Below are positions 51,123 to 61,048 of a DNA stretch of 64,000 nt, piece by piece. The first letter of the stretch is position 1; every line of letters begins with the position of its first letter. Source of the DNA: Vibrio marinisediminis (GTDB taxonomy: Bacteria; Pseudomonadota; Gammaproteobacteria; Enterobacterales; Vibrionaceae); assembly GCF_014050145.1 (NCBI RefSeq), contig NZ_JACFYF010000002.1, positions 1-64,000 on the forward strand, given 5' to 3'. The notes beneath the pieces are model-generated. The model was not told the DNA's origin and made no database searches. It saw only the letters and a program-made list of their open reading frames with translations. The position numbers were made by a program, and so were the translations under genes.

Positions 51123-52666
51123 CAACCTTTACGGATCCCATATTCGCGTAGTTTATTTGCAACTGAAGTATGCGAGACGTTGAGGCGCTTCGCCAGTTTG
51201 CGACTTGAAGGGAATGATTGATACAGTCTCTCCAATACCTTAGATTCGTACTCTTTCATGATCTCATCGAGTGAACCATCAAGGCTCAATGCGGCACCGG
51301 GTGCAACAGAAGCTTCTACTTGTGGTAAATGGAATAGATCAACAGTCAACGAGTCTGACTCCAATTCTGTCAGTGCTCTTAACACCATATTTTCCAACTG
51401 GCGCATGTTCCCAGGCCAATTGTATGACGTAAGTTGATCAAGCAGCTCTTCGGTTATATCTGGACGCGCCATACCTAACTGAGTCACGTACTTAGCGATA
51501 AACATTTCAAGCAATGGTTCAATATCGGTCGTGCGTTCACGCAGCGGTGGAATTTGTACCGTCAAAACATTAAGTCGATAGAACAGATCTTCGCGGAAAG
51601 AACCCGATTCAGCCAAATCAGCCAATTTGTGACGCGTTGAAGCGATCACGCGTACATCAACCTGAACTTCATGCTCTTCTCCTACTCGACGGAAGCGTCC
51701 GTCTTGTAGTAGTCGAAGTAATTTAATTTGCAGGTGCGCACTCATTTCACCAATTTCATCGAGGAAGACGGTACCGCCATTCGCTTGTTCGAAAATGCCT
51801 TTATGAGCGGTTTGGTGATTAAACATGCCCGGTCCATGACCAAACAGTTCAGTTTCGGCGACATCATCAGGCATTGAAGCACAACTCAAGATCAAGAACG
51901 GCTCACTGGCGCGATCAGACCGGTTGTGACAAGCTCTTGCCAACATCTCTTTACCAGTACCCGTTTCACCTTGAATCAATAGTGGTTGATCCATATTTGC
52001 CAGCTTCTTCGCTTGGCTCATCAGTGCTTTATGGCGGTTTGAAATACCAACGAAATGTTCAAAGCCCAAATTGCTTTGCAGCGGAAGCATTTGCTTGAGT
52101 AACGTTTTATCTTGCGTTGCTCGAATGATCATAACCGTACTGGCTAAAATCGACTCTTGAGTCTCTGTCGTGATGTAGACTGGCATGATTTCCATGACAT
52201 AGTCTAAACCGCTAATCACGATATTTTCACGCTGACGGGTGATACTCCCTTCCGCCCATTTTGAAAAGTTGAAGCTCGGTAACAGATGGCTAATTTGCTG
52301 AGAGATAACCTCTTCTTCTTCAAGATTGAACAAGCTCAAAGCAGCTTGGTTAGCCATGTCAACGTAGCCTCTTAGATCAATAGCGACTACAGGTTCTGGT
52401 AGGTTATTAAGTAGAGAAATAAGCTCAGTGTTATGCCTTTCCATCGGCATAAACTGTATTTTACGTACATCTTTTACTCCAGAAATTCGACGAATTTCTG
52501 CCATCAGTTCACTGAAAGTATCAAAATCAATATCAGGGCAATTTAGATAAATAATGCCTGTGATATCAATTTCGATACCGCGCAAATCGAGATTTCTCGA
52601 AGCTAGAATATTGAGCAACTCACGAGTTAAACCGAGTCTGTCTTCACATAATACTTCTAGACGCAC
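51122..52666 (-). CDS. tyrR: TyrR transcriptional regulator
   Basis: 514 residues. An ACT domain (MRLEVLCEDRLGLTRELLNI) is followed by a PAS domain at about 78-190, an AAA+ domain at 205-430 (Walker A IQGETGTGKEMLARA, Walker B TVFLDEIGEM) and a C-terminal helix-turn-helix (SRKLAKRLNVSHTSVANKLR). The loop that is GAFTGA in sigma54 activators reads GPGMFNHQ, as in other TyrR proteins that act on sigma70 promoters. It controls aromatic amino acid synthesis and uptake. Overlaps rimJ by one base. Confidence 0.95.
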   Translation of the reverse strand: MRLEVLCEDRLGLTRELLNILASRNLDLRGIEIDITGIIYLNCPDIDFDTFSELMAEIRRISGVKDVRKIQFMPMERHNTELISLLNNLPEPVVAIDLRGYVDMANQAALSLFNLEEEEVISQQISHLLPSFNFSKWAEGSITRQRENIVISGLDYVMEIMPVYITTETQESILASTVMIIRATQDKTLLKQMLPLQSNLGFEHFVGISNRHKALMSQAKKLANMDQPLLIQGETGTGKEMLARACHNRSDRASEPFLILSCASMPDDVAETELFGHGPGMFNHQTAHKGIFEQANGGTVFLDEIGEMSAHLQIKLLRLLQDGRFRRVGEEHEVQVDVRVIASTRHKLADLAESGSFREDLFYRLNVLTVQIPPLRERTTDIEPLLEMFIAKYVTQLGMARPDITEELLDQLTSYNWPGNMRQLENMVLRALTELESDSLTVDLFHLPQVEASVAPGAALSLDGSLDEIMKEYESKVLERLYQSFPSSRKLAKRLNVSHTSVANKLREYGIRKG

Positions 52667-52767
52667 TGAATTAGTCCTACGTTAAGGTGTCAGGAAAAGT
52701 TGACAGTAGTTTCCTCCAAGCTCCGATACCCGTCAAGTAAAGCTAGCCTACCAGCTTCACATTCATG

Positions 52768-53796
52768 CTATTTAACTGTGAGCTCGGCTACTTTTAACGC
52801 GATTTGCTTGCGAATTGCAGACAATTTCACCGCCCTATCTGGGCTCCAAGGCATCGGTCGCAGCAAAGACATCGCTTTGATACCCAATCTAGCGGTTAAA
52901 ATACCAACACCAATGCCTTGTCCGGCGCGTGCAGATAACTTTCCAGCTAGATCCATCGACATCAAATCCATACCCGCATCAATCGCAATTTCACTCGCGC
53001 CTGCGGCTGCCATATTAACCAAAGTGCATTTAAACAGCTTCAAACGAGACCAATACCCCAGCTCAATGCCATACACTTGAGCAAGGTTATCGATCATTTT
53101 GAAATTACGCCAAGCAACTAAAAGCATATCCGCCAACGCAAGTGGACTAATGGCCACTAACGCTGCTGATTCAGTGGCGTGTTTTGTTACAATTTGCGTG
53201 GCTAACTTATCTTGCTCAGCCACCACAATAGCATCATACATTTCCAGAATTTCAGCATCGCTGTGCGAGGCATTCAGCCCGTTTAACCAACGATCATAGC
53301 TCGGTGACTCTGGTGCCACTCCCCCTTGCTTCGCCACTTTTTGGCAAAACAGTTTTCCTTGCCCCACACTGTCACTTTTAAGCAGAGCTTCGCTTTGTTC
53401 TTGAATTGAGAAGTGATTGCGTAAACCGCGCAACTTCCACAATTCTTTGCCTATTGCTCCAAGCCCAAGCGCGGCAAGAACAGAAACAAACCCCGCCCAA
53501 CTCAATGCTAACCAATCGGCGCTTTGTATTGCTTGCACAACAGTATCGATTGATTGCCACGCCACTAAAGCCGAGAAGCTAGCCAATAACCCCGTTGCTA
53601 ACCATTTCCGTCCTTTTCGAGGGCGAATAACTTGTTCTAATTGTTGCTCACTCGCTTGCTCTTGTGGCTCTTCTATCGCTGCTGGTACAAACTTTTCACT
53701 TGTCTCAAATTGCACTTGTGCTGTGAGTTCAACCTGGGGTTCATGCTCGGCTTGTAAAGGCTGATCAAAGATCTGCTTTGATTTAAATTCGCTCAT
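52768..53796 (-). CDS. ycjF: YcjF/TIGR01620 family membrane protein
   Basis: 342 residues with an acidic, Gln-rich N-terminus, two membrane helices (about 70-118) and a DUF697-type C-terminal domain ([56 protein letters not shown]). It overlaps ycjX by four bases (ATGA) and precedes tyrR, as in E. coli. Linked to the phage-shock response in some bacteria. Molecular role unknown. Confidence 0.9.
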   Translation of the reverse strand: MSEFKSKQIFDQPLQAEHEPQVELTAQVQFETSEKFVPAAIEEPQEQASEQQLEQVIRPRKGRKWLATGLLASFSALVAWQSIDTVVQAIQSADWLALSWAGFVSVLAALGLGAIGKELWKLRGLRNHFSIQEQSEALLKSDSVGQGKLFCQKVAKQGGVAPESPSYDRWLNGLNASHSDAEILEMYDAIVVAEQDKLATQIVTKHATESAALVAISPLALADMLLVAWRNFKMIDNLAQVYGIELGYWSRLKLFKCTLVNMAAAGASEIAIDAGMDLMSMDLAGKLSARAGQGIGVGILTARLGIKAMSLLRPMPWSPDRAVKLSAIRKQIALKVAELTVK

Positions 53797-55169
53797 TTCA
53801 GTTTATCTCCAAGCAAATATTCAAGTGCTTTATCCATACGGATATGGGGTAATGGTTCGTCTTGCTGGCTCGCCATCGGTTTGAAGGCGGTGAATTCAAA
53901 TCCTCGTTTTTGCCAATACTCTTCTGAGGGCAATTTTTTTGGTACTTCACCCGGATAAACCGTCAATGGCTCACCTGATAATGACACTCCCTGAATTGCG
54001 GGAATTGACTGATCACCACTGGTTATAAAACCGGTCTGAGTCGCCTGAATCGACGCCATACTGATACAACTCATTTCGATATTCTCAAACGAAGCCGTTT
54101 GCCATGCAGGGTGCACCATTTGTTGCAACAGCGAGACTAAATTACTGTGTTGTTCTGGGGTGACATGATCGGCTTTGGTCGCTGCAAACAGCACTTTATC
54201 AATGCGTGGAGCAAATAGCCTTTTCACCATACCACTACGACCATAGCGGAAACTGTGCATCAACTGCTCAAGCGCACTGCGCATGTCCATGAACGATTCA
54301 TAGCCAGTATTTAATGGCTGCAAACAATCAACCAATACTATCTGGCGATCAAAAGTAGAAAAATGGTGCTTATAAAAAGCCTTGACCACCTTAGTTTGAT
54401 ATTCGTGGTAACGAGCTTTAAGCGTGGCTAAATTACTCTCTTTCGCGACTTTCTGTTCAGGGTCAAAACGGCAAGGGAAAAACTGTAATACCGGCGCGCC
54501 TTCAAGCTCACCCGGCAGTACAAAACGCCCTGGCTGTACCCAGTGCAAACCTTCATCCTTACAAGCATGCAGATATTGAGTATAAATCTGGGCTACAGAT
54601 TGCAACGAGTGTTCATCAACCTCACCTTGTAAATCGACTTTATCTAATGCTTCTAACCAAGGTTTTGCTAACTCTAAGCGTTTTCCTGATAACGCAGTAA
54701 ACTGGCTCTGCGACCATTGACTAAAATCCATATCCAATAACGGTAAATCGAGCAGCCATTCGCCCGGATAATCGATAATATCTAGGTGTAGGGTTGCCGT
54801 GCTGCTGAGTAACTTTTTACTCTTTTTGTTCGGTTTATATTTAAGCGCTAAACGGATCTCACTCACATCTCGGGTTGGCTCTGGCCAGTTTGGCTCGCTA
54901 CCTTGCAACTGAACCATGGCTTCATCATAAGCAAAACGAGGCACCATCATGTTCGTTTGAGGTTCACGTTTCGCGCCAATAACACGTTTATCACGCGTTG
55001 CGCTAAGCAAAGGTAGTTGATGATGTGTTGAGGTATGAAGCAGTTGATTAACAAGTGACGTAATAAATGCGGTTTTACCCGCTCGTGACAACCCCGTTAC
55101 AGCGATACGCACATGCGAGTCCATGCTACGGTGTAAAAAATCATTCACTTCTTGTTTAATACTCTTCAT
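53793..55169 (-). CDS. ycjX: YcjX family GTPase-like protein
   Basis: About 458 residues from the ATG at 55169; an ATG at 55181 is an equal-frame alternative. Walker [17 protein letters not shown] is near residue 27 and a possible Walker B is [18 protein letters not shown], with KADHVTPEQ as a candidate NKxD-like base motif. Structural work on a relative shows a GTPase fold with added helical domain. Upstream of ycjF in one operon; no psp genes are adjacent here. Confidence 0.9.
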   Translation of the reverse strand: MKSIKQEVNDFLHRSMDSHVRIAVTGLSRAGKTAFITSLVNQLLHTSTHHQLPLLSATRDKRVIGAKREPQTNMMVPRFAYDEAMVQLQGSEPNWPEPTRDVSEIRLALKYKPNKKSKKLLSSTATLHLDIIDYPGEWLLDLPLLDMDFSQWSQSQFTALSGKRLELAKPWLEALDKVDLQGEVDEHSLQSVAQIYTQYLHACKDEGLHWVQPGRFVLPGELEGAPVLQFFPCRFDPEQKVAKESNLATLKARYHEYQTKVVKAFYKHHFSTFDRQIVLVDCLQPLNTGYESFMDMRSALEQLMHSFRYGRSGMVKRLFAPRIDKVLFAATKADHVTPEQHSNLVSLLQQMVHPAWQTASFENIEMSCISMASIQATQTGFITSGDQSIPAIQGVSLSGEPLTVYPGEVPKKLPSEEYWQKRGFEFTAFKPMASQQDEPLPHIRMDKALEYLLGDKLK

Positions 55170-55239
55170 CGAATCTCTCATTCATTCTTTATCGTGGTTA
55201 CGATATCAGCACCAATATTAATCTTGGATGAACAAAAAA

Positions 55240-55259
55240 CCTCTGACGTGAATCAGAGG
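55240..55259 (-). terminator. Terminator after the 61-residue membrane protein
   Basis: CCTCTGA / TCAGAGG with a 6-base loop, followed on the minus strand by TTTTTTG. Confidence 0.75.
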
Positions 55260-55320
55260 CTTAGTTAAAAGTGCAATAATACGACTCATCGCGCTTGCTC
55301 AGCGATTGGGCTTTATCGCT

Positions 55321-55506
55321 CTAGTCGTCCTCAATCAGTTTATAGATCACAAACAACGCGATTTCGAGCAGAACAAACAAGGAGCATGTAATGGTGACGT
55401 ATTTCTCATTAAAAATACTGATCCCATGTAGGATTAAGTCATAGCCAATAAAAAAGCCAACCACAGCGGCGATTATAATTTGAAGTATTTGAATAAAGCG
55501 TGGCAT
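55321..55506 (-). CDS. Small two-helix membrane protein
   Basis: 61 residues, GGAGA before the ATG and a terminator after the stop, so it is an independent gene. Two membrane helices (about 7-28 and 36-56) are joined by HGISIFNEKYV; the C-terminus LIEDD is acidic. I recognise no family and can suggest no function. Confidence 0.75.
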   Translation of the reverse strand: MPRFIQILQIIIAAVVGFFIGYDLILHGISIFNEKYVTITCSLFVLLEIALFVIYKLIEDD

Positions 55507-55563
55507 GCATTCTCCTAGTTTTTATTTTTAACTTATTAAATCAATTCATACAGTATAGAGACA

Positions 55564-55589
55564 AAAAGTGCAGCTTTCGCTGCACTTTT
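55564..55589 (-). terminator. Terminator of the fumarase gene
   Basis: Perfect 11-bp stem AAAAGTGCAGC / GCTGCACTTTT with a 4-base loop and a T run on the minus strand. Confidence 0.85.
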
Positions 55590-55623
55590 GTCAATTGTTT
55601 GGCAAATTATTCAATGCCTTGTC

Positions 55624-57144
55624 TCATTCTGCGTCCATTTCTTGGATTTTTACTTTCCAAGTATCAGGACCAATTTGGTGAGCATTGGTGCCATTTGAGT
55701 CAACAGCCACAGTCACTGGCATATCTTCAACGTCAAATTCATATATGGCTTCCATACCCAAATCTTCAAATGCCACCACACGCGCTTTCTTGATAGCTTT
55801 TGCCACTAAGTAAGCGGCGCCGCCAACCGCCATTAAGTAAACCGATTGATGCTGCTTAATGGATTCAACGGTTGCAGGACCACGTTCCGCTTTACCAATC
55901 ATGCCCATGATGCCAGTTTGTTCCAGCATCATATCGGTAAATTTATCCATACGGGTTGACGTTGTAGGGCCCGCAGGACCAACCGCCTCATCACCCACCG
56001 CATCAACAGGACCGACGTAGTAGATAAACTTATCTTTAAAATCAACACCGGCAGGTAAGCCTTCACCGTTGTCTAACATAGTTTGAATGCGTTTGTGTGC
56101 CGCATCACGACCCGTCAAAATCTTACCTGTCAGCAGGACTGTTTCACCGGTTTTCCAGCTCATCACTTCTTCTTTGGTGATCGAATCAAGGTTAACGCGG
56201 CGAGTATTCTCACCCGCTTCCCATGTAATATCTGGCCAATCTTCCAATTTTGGCGGCGTCAACTCCGCAGGACCTGAGCCATCAAGAGTAAAGTGTACGT
56301 GGCGTGTTGCCGCACAATTTGGGATCAGACACACAGGTTTAGAAGCTGCGTGGGTTGGTGCTGTCTTAATTTTCACATCAACCACAGTCGTTAAACCGCC
56401 TAAACCTTGCGCGCCAATACCTAATCGATTGACTCGATTAAAGATATCAAGACGCAATTCCTCTTCCGCATTTTGAGGACCACGTTCGATTAATTCATGA
56501 ATATCGATGTGTCCCATTAAGGATTCTTTAGCCAACACTGCTGCTTTCTCGGCTGTACCACCAATGCCAATACCAAGCATGCCCGGTGGACACCAACCCG
56601 CCCCCATTGTTGGCAGGGTCTTCTCTACCCATTCTGCAATATCATCTGAAGGGTTAAGCATCACCATTTTGGTTTTATTTTCACTGCCGCCGCCTTTGGC
56701 TGCAATTTGGATCTCTAGCTTATCGCCTGGCACCATGTTGATGTGAACCACCGCCGGCGTGTTGTCTTTGGTATTGATTCGTTTACCCGCAGGATCTTTA
56801 AGTACAGAAGCACGCAGAGGATTATCAGGGTTGGTGTAAGCTTGGCGCACGCCTTCATCAACCATCTGTTGTACCGTCATATCGGTGTCATCCCACTGAA
56901 CAGCCATACCCACATTGACAAAACAGGTAACAATACCGGTATCTTGACAAATTGGGCGGTGACCTTCAGCCGACATACGTGAGTTGATCAGAATCTGAGC
57001 GATGGCATCCTTTGCCGCTTGGCTCTGCTCACGATGATAGGCTTGCTCAAGAGCTTGAACAAAGTCGAGCGGGTGGTAGTAAGAAATGTACTGAAGTGCA
57101 TCAGCAACGCTGCTGATCACATCCTGTCTGCGGATTACTGTCAT
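55624..57144 (-). CDS. fumA: Class I (iron-sulfur) fumarate hydratase
   Basis: 506 residues, the single-chain form (FumA/FumB type). Cluster cysteines appear in HRPICQDTGIV, GAGWCPPGMLGIGIGG and VCLIPNCAATRH. The C-terminal domain (VGPAGPTTSTRMDKFTDMML, GKAERGPATVESI) carries substrate-binding residues. It hydrates fumarate to malate in the citric acid cycle; the 4Fe-4S cluster is oxygen-labile. Ribosome site AAAGAGG. Monocistronic. Confidence 0.95.
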   Translation of the reverse strand: MTVIRRQDVISSVADALQYISYYHPLDFVQALEQAYHREQSQAAKDAIAQILINSRMSAEGHRPICQDTGIVTCFVNVGMAVQWDDTDMTVQQMVDEGVRQAYTNPDNPLRASVLKDPAGKRINTKDNTPAVVHINMVPGDKLEIQIAAKGGGSENKTKMVMLNPSDDIAEWVEKTLPTMGAGWCPPGMLGIGIGGTAEKAAVLAKESLMGHIDIHELIERGPQNAEEELRLDIFNRVNRLGIGAQGLGGLTTVVDVKIKTAPTHAASKPVCLIPNCAATRHVHFTLDGSGPAELTPPKLEDWPDITWEAGENTRRVNLDSITKEEVMSWKTGETVLLTGKILTGRDAAHKRIQTMLDNGEGLPAGVDFKDKFIYYVGPVDAVGDEAVGPAGPTTSTRMDKFTDMMLEQTGIMGMIGKAERGPATVESIKQHQSVYLMAVGGAAYLVAKAIKKARVVAFEDLGMEAIYEFDVEDMPVTVAVDSNGTNAHQIGPDTWKVKIQEMDAE

Positions 57145-57320
57145 TACTTGCCTCTTTCTATGCTTCCATTACTCCCGCCTTGTAAACTTTACGCTTGATA
57201 ACCTTACAAAAACTCAGTTATCAGTTTTATTCTAAGTAGCGGGTTCTATTTTGGTTATGATACTCTTGCTTTTCCCAACACGCCACGAAGTGAACGATCT
57301 CTTTGTCACAATTTAAACAA

Positions 57321-58685
57321 ATGAATAACACGCAACCAAATCGCTTACAAATCAAACAGATTAATTACACTGTTGACCTAGCTCATCACCTATTTTCGCC
57401 AATATCCGAGCAAAATTGGGCGATGTTGTTACGTTCTGCGTCTAAGCAGCACGTAGATAGCCGATTTGATATCTTGGTTGCAAAGCCAATTGCGACATTA
57501 GTGACTCATGGACAAGACACATTGGTGAATGAACCAAATGAAAGTTACCAAACCAGTGACGATCCGTTTCACCTACTGCAAGACGTACAAAGCCGCTATT
57601 TAGACGAGCTAGAGTATCAAGGTGAACTCCCTTTCATTGGCGGAGCGTTGGGTTACTTTGCTTACGATCTGGGACGTCGGGTAGAGAAAATGCCAAGTCT
57701 AGCTGAGCACGACCTCAACACTCCGGATATGGCGGTTGGTCTCTATGAATGGGCGGTCATTATCGATCACCATCAACAGCAAGCCTATGTTGTAGGGCAA
57801 AATGTTGAGCAGCATTGGCTATGGTTACAAGAGCAACAAGAACAGAAGCAAGAAAATTTCAAATTGTTAAGTCACTGGCAGTCAAATATGACTCAAAGCC
57901 AATACCAAGAGAAATTTACACAGGTACAAGAATACCTACTTTCTGGTGACTGTTACCAAATCAACCTCGCCCAACGTTTTTCTGCACCTTATCAAGGTTC
58001 AGAGTGGCAGGCATATCAGCAACTTGAACAAGTTAACCAAGCGCCTTTTTCAGCATTCGTTCGTACCGAACATAGTGCCATTTTAAGTATTTCCCCTGAA
58101 CGCTTCTTGCAAGTCAACGACGGAGAAATTGAAACCAAACCAATCAAAGGGACTCGCCCTCGTCATAGTGACCCACAAGTTGATATGGCTTCGGCTAAAG
58201 AACTCGCAAGCGCAGAAAAAGACCAAGCAGAAAACTTGATGATCGTTGACTTACTGCGCAATGACGTAGGACGTGTTGCGAAACCAGGTAGCGTACATGT
58301 ACCCAAACTATTTGATATTGAGAGTTTCCCTGCGGTCCACCATTTAGTTAGCACTATCAAAGCGCAGCTCGACGATGGCTATAATGCCATGGATCTATTG
58401 CGTGCTAGCTTTCCCGGCGGGTCAATTACCGGCGCACCAAAAGTACGTGCAATGCAGATCATCGAAGAGTTAGAACCGCACCGCCGTAGTGCTTACTGTG
58501 GAAGTATCGGCTACATCAGCCGACACGGTAGAATGGATACCAGTATTACCATCCGAACTCTTGTCGCAGAAGATGGTATGTTGCATGTCTGGGCTGGCGG
58601 CGGTCTTGTTGCCGATAGTGAAGTTGACTCGGAATACCAAGAAATTTTCGATAAATTAAGCCGAATCTTACCCGTTTTAGGCTAA
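57321..58685 (+). CDS. pabB: Aminodeoxychorismate synthase component I
   Basis: 454 residues from the ATG at 57321; a TTG at 57303 would add six. No strong ribosome site is visible for either. The chorismate-binding domain shows KPIKGTRPR, AEKDQAENLMIVDLLRNDVG, PGGSITGAPKVRAMQIIEEL and YCGSIGY. It aminates chorismate with PabA for folate synthesis. E. coli has pabB-nudL-sdaA in this order; here an H-NOX/kinase pair on the other strand separates pabB from nudL. Confidence 0.93.
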   Translation: MNNTQPNRLQIKQINYTVDLAHHLFSPISEQNWAMLLRSASKQHVDSRFDILVAKPIATLVTHGQDTLVNEPNESYQTSDDPFHLLQDVQSRYLDELEYQGELPFIGGALGYFAYDLGRRVEKMPSLAEHDLNTPDMAVGLYEWAVIIDHHQQQAYVVGQNVEQHWLWLQEQQEQKQENFKLLSHWQSNMTQSQYQEKFTQVQEYLLSGDCYQINLAQRFSAPYQGSEWQAYQQLEQVNQAPFSAFVRTEHSAILSISPERFLQVNDGEIETKPIKGTRPRHSDPQVDMASAKELASAEKDQAENLMIVDLLRNDVGRVAKPGSVHVPKLFDIESFPAVHHLVSTIKAQLDDGYNAMDLLRASFPGGSITGAPKVRAMQIIEELEPHRRSAYCGSIGYISRHGRMDTSITIRTLVAEDGMLHVWAGGGLVADSEVDSEYQEIFDKLSRILPVLG

Positions 58686-58690
58686 TGAGC

Positions 58691-60379
58691 TTACACCCAC
58701 TTTTGGATCATTAGCTTCAAATCAGCAGCGGTATATGGCTTTGTTAATATGTCATCCATGCCGCTGAGCATGCATCTCTCCCGCTCTTCAAGAGTGGTGC
58801 CTGCGGTTAATGCGACAATCGGTCCCGTATACTGGTTTTTCCGCAAAAAGGACGTAGCTTCAAAACCATCCATCTCCGGCATACGACAGTCCATAAATAT
58901 CAAATCGTATTGTGCAGAACTTACCGCCTTGATTGCCTCTAATCCGTTGGAAGCGGTATCTGGCGAGATTGCGAATTTTTTCATCATCTGCTTAATGATG
59001 GTGAGATTCATTCGAATATCATCAACCACAAGAATCGATAAACTGTCTAACGGTTTTGTCTCAATAGTATTTTCAGCTTGGACTTGATTGGGCGTATACG
59101 CCACCTCAAGTGGCAACGATATAGAAAAAGTACTACCTTCACCAATCGCACTTTTTATCTCAATGGTTCCCGACATCAACTCAACTAAGTTTTTACAAAT
59201 CGCTAAGCCAAGCCCCGTTCCTTCGTAGTTCCGTTTAGCGGTTCTGTCCACCTGCACAAACGGGTCAAACAATCGATGTTGCGCCTCTTCAGCGATACCA
59301 CACCCAGTATCTTTCACTGTCACTAGCAAAGCATCAGCATCCCATTTAGCCAGCACTGATACTTGACCTACCGAGGTAAATTTAACCGCATTGCCAATTA
59401 AATTCGCTAATATTTGACCGATTCGCTCAAAGTCACCGACAAAGATGTCTGGCATTTCCCCCTCTTCCTCAATGAGAAACGCAATTTGCTTCTCTTGGGC
59501 TTGAGGAGAAAAAATACCGTTAAGCATATTCCTCATCTCTTTCCAGCTAAACTGAGTTGGAAACAGGTCCATCATACCCGCACTTATCTTGCTAAAATCC
59601 AATAAGTCGTTGATGACGTGACGCAACAAATCTCCGGAATGAGTTAAGTTGGTCAACATGGTTCTTTGCTCCATACTTAACTGTGTATCCGTAAGCAACT
59701 CAGCACTTCCTAAGACCCCATTAAGAGGCGTCCTCAACTCATGATTTATCATCGCAACAAACTCTTTCGTCGCGCGTTCCGACTCCTCCGCCCTTTTTCG
59801 CGCTACTTGGCTTTTGGTTACCATCAATTGCCGGCTGATCGCACTACAAAGCAGTTCGACAACTAGCGCCATCTGGCTTTGAATAAAGTCCGCTTCGACC
59901 TCACAATGATGGATATCAATACACAGCTCACCAACCAGACCTTGCTCTACTTCCACAGGTAACCGTAACTGAGTACCCAGCCAAACAGGGCAAGGATTGA
60001 TGCTGTTCAAATCTCGGTTTTGTATCCCACCAAACTGGCTTGATAAAATCGAAGGGACTAGACCGGGTTTTAGATAAAGACTGGCTTCGTCAATTAAGTT
60101 GCAGGCGCGAATTCGCTCAAGAAAGCTTGATAGCAGACCATCATCTAATGTACGGCTTAAAAAAGAGCGACCAAATCGAACCAGTGATTCACTAATATAC
60201 GCCTCCAACTCAAGCTTCTTTAAACCCGTAGAATTTTGATTTTCAAGTTGTTTTAAAACGAGTTTCAGTTGTTGGTTTGCTTCGTATAATTCAAGGCTCT
60301 TTTGTTCCAATAAGCTTTCTGCCTGTTTTCTGGAGGCTTTTTCTCGTGCAATTTTCCTTTCTAAGTGTCGACTATCCAT
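58691..60379 (-). CDS. Hybrid sensor histidine kinase partnered with H-NOX
   Basis: 562 residues with no membrane segment. Order: coiled coil (about 1-55), a GAF-like region (60-185), HisKA with His213 (EFVAMINHELRTPLNGVLG), HATPase (NLIGNAVKFT, DTGCGI, GTGLGLAICKNLV) and a receiver domain at about 447-562 with the Asp in LIFMDCRMPEMDG. It overlaps the H-NOX gene by eight bases, the usual layout of soluble NO-sensing kinase pairs. It should be inhibited or activated by the NO-bound H-NOX and relay phosphate onward; no HPt partner is nearby. Confidence 0.88.
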   Translation of the reverse strand: MDSRHLERKIAREKASRKQAESLLEQKSLELYEANQQLKLVLKQLENQNSTGLKKLELEAYISESLVRFGRSFLSRTLDDGLLSSFLERIRACNLIDEASLYLKPGLVPSILSSQFGGIQNRDLNSINPCPVWLGTQLRLPVEVEQGLVGELCIDIHHCEVEADFIQSQMALVVELLCSAISRQLMVTKSQVARKRAEESERATKEFVAMINHELRTPLNGVLGSAELLTDTQLSMEQRTMLTNLTHSGDLLRHVINDLLDFSKISAGMMDLFPTQFSWKEMRNMLNGIFSPQAQEKQIAFLIEEEGEMPDIFVGDFERIGQILANLIGNAVKFTSVGQVSVLAKWDADALLVTVKDTGCGIAEEAQHRLFDPFVQVDRTAKRNYEGTGLGLAICKNLVELMSGTIEIKSAIGEGSTFSISLPLEVAYTPNQVQAENTIETKPLDSLSILVVDDIRMNLTIIKQMMKKFAISPDTASNGLEAIKAVSSAQYDLIFMDCRMPEMDGFEATSFLRKNQYTGPIVALTAGTTLEERERCMLSGMDDILTKPYTAADLKLMIQKWV

Positions 60380-60926
60380 TCAATTTCTCTACCAGTGATA
60401 GTTGAAATCTAACATGACTATTGTCTTTGGATTGTTCACTCATTGAAATGTCGATAACTTCACCAAAATGGTCGGCACACCCTTGAACTAGACCGAAACA
60501 AACATGAGACATACAACGTACACTTTTATAGTCGAACACCAACTCTGACTCACTCTCTGAGATAAATTCAAACTTAGGCGGATTTGCCTCGGGATAGAGT
60601 TTCTTTACTTCAATGTGGATGTAATCTTCTACCAAGCGAACAAATTGGAAACTGTTTTTGCATTCAGACAGGCTCGCTGACGGTGGCAGTGTGCTATACA
60701 AATTCTTAAACACCGACTGTCCAAACACTTGTTGCAGTGTTTCTGCTGGCAATTCGGTAATTTTACTCAATTCAATAATAAGCTTGACCAATTGTTTATG
60801 ATCGTAGCTTCCCACTGTGGTGTATATCCCACTATCTTCAGCGCTATCGAGAATTTGATCGACAACGTCGAGCCCAAATCTATCTTCGACTAAGTCCATG
60901 AACTCAGTGAATATGATTCCTTTCAT
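60372..60926 (-). CDS. H-NOX heme nitric oxide sensor
   Basis: 184 residues beginning MKGIIFTEFMDLVEDRFGLD, the H-NOX signature. The heme ligand is His104 (DYIHIEVKKLYPEA) and the propionate-binding YxSxR motif is Tyr133, Ser135, Arg137 (DYKSVRC). Family members bind NO at ferrous heme and control a neighbouring kinase or cyclase. The C-terminal cysteine pair present in many gammaproteobacterial H-NOX (zinc site) is missing here: the segment reads SMSEQSKDNSHVRFQL. Coupled to the hybrid kinase downstream. Confidence 0.9.
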   Translation of the reverse strand: MKGIIFTEFMDLVEDRFGLDVVDQILDSAEDSGIYTTVGSYDHKQLVKLIIELSKITELPAETLQQVFGQSVFKNLYSTLPPSASLSECKNSFQFVRLVEDYIHIEVKKLYPEANPPKFEFISESESELVFDYKSVRCMSHVCFGLVQGCADHFGEVIDISMSEQSKDNSHVRFQLSLVEKLNG

Positions 60927-61048
60927 CTACTGAACCTTTTTATGTTATATCTATAATACTTGCTCAATAAGCCATACTGAACAGACTATTGTTTATAACA
61001 AAGCATGATCCATAACATTGGCTTTTTCAAATAGATACAGGAGTAACT

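Noticed and set aside
57230-57320. CRP site before pabB (GTGA ... TCACA)
   Set aside because: The half-sites are 12 bases apart instead of six.
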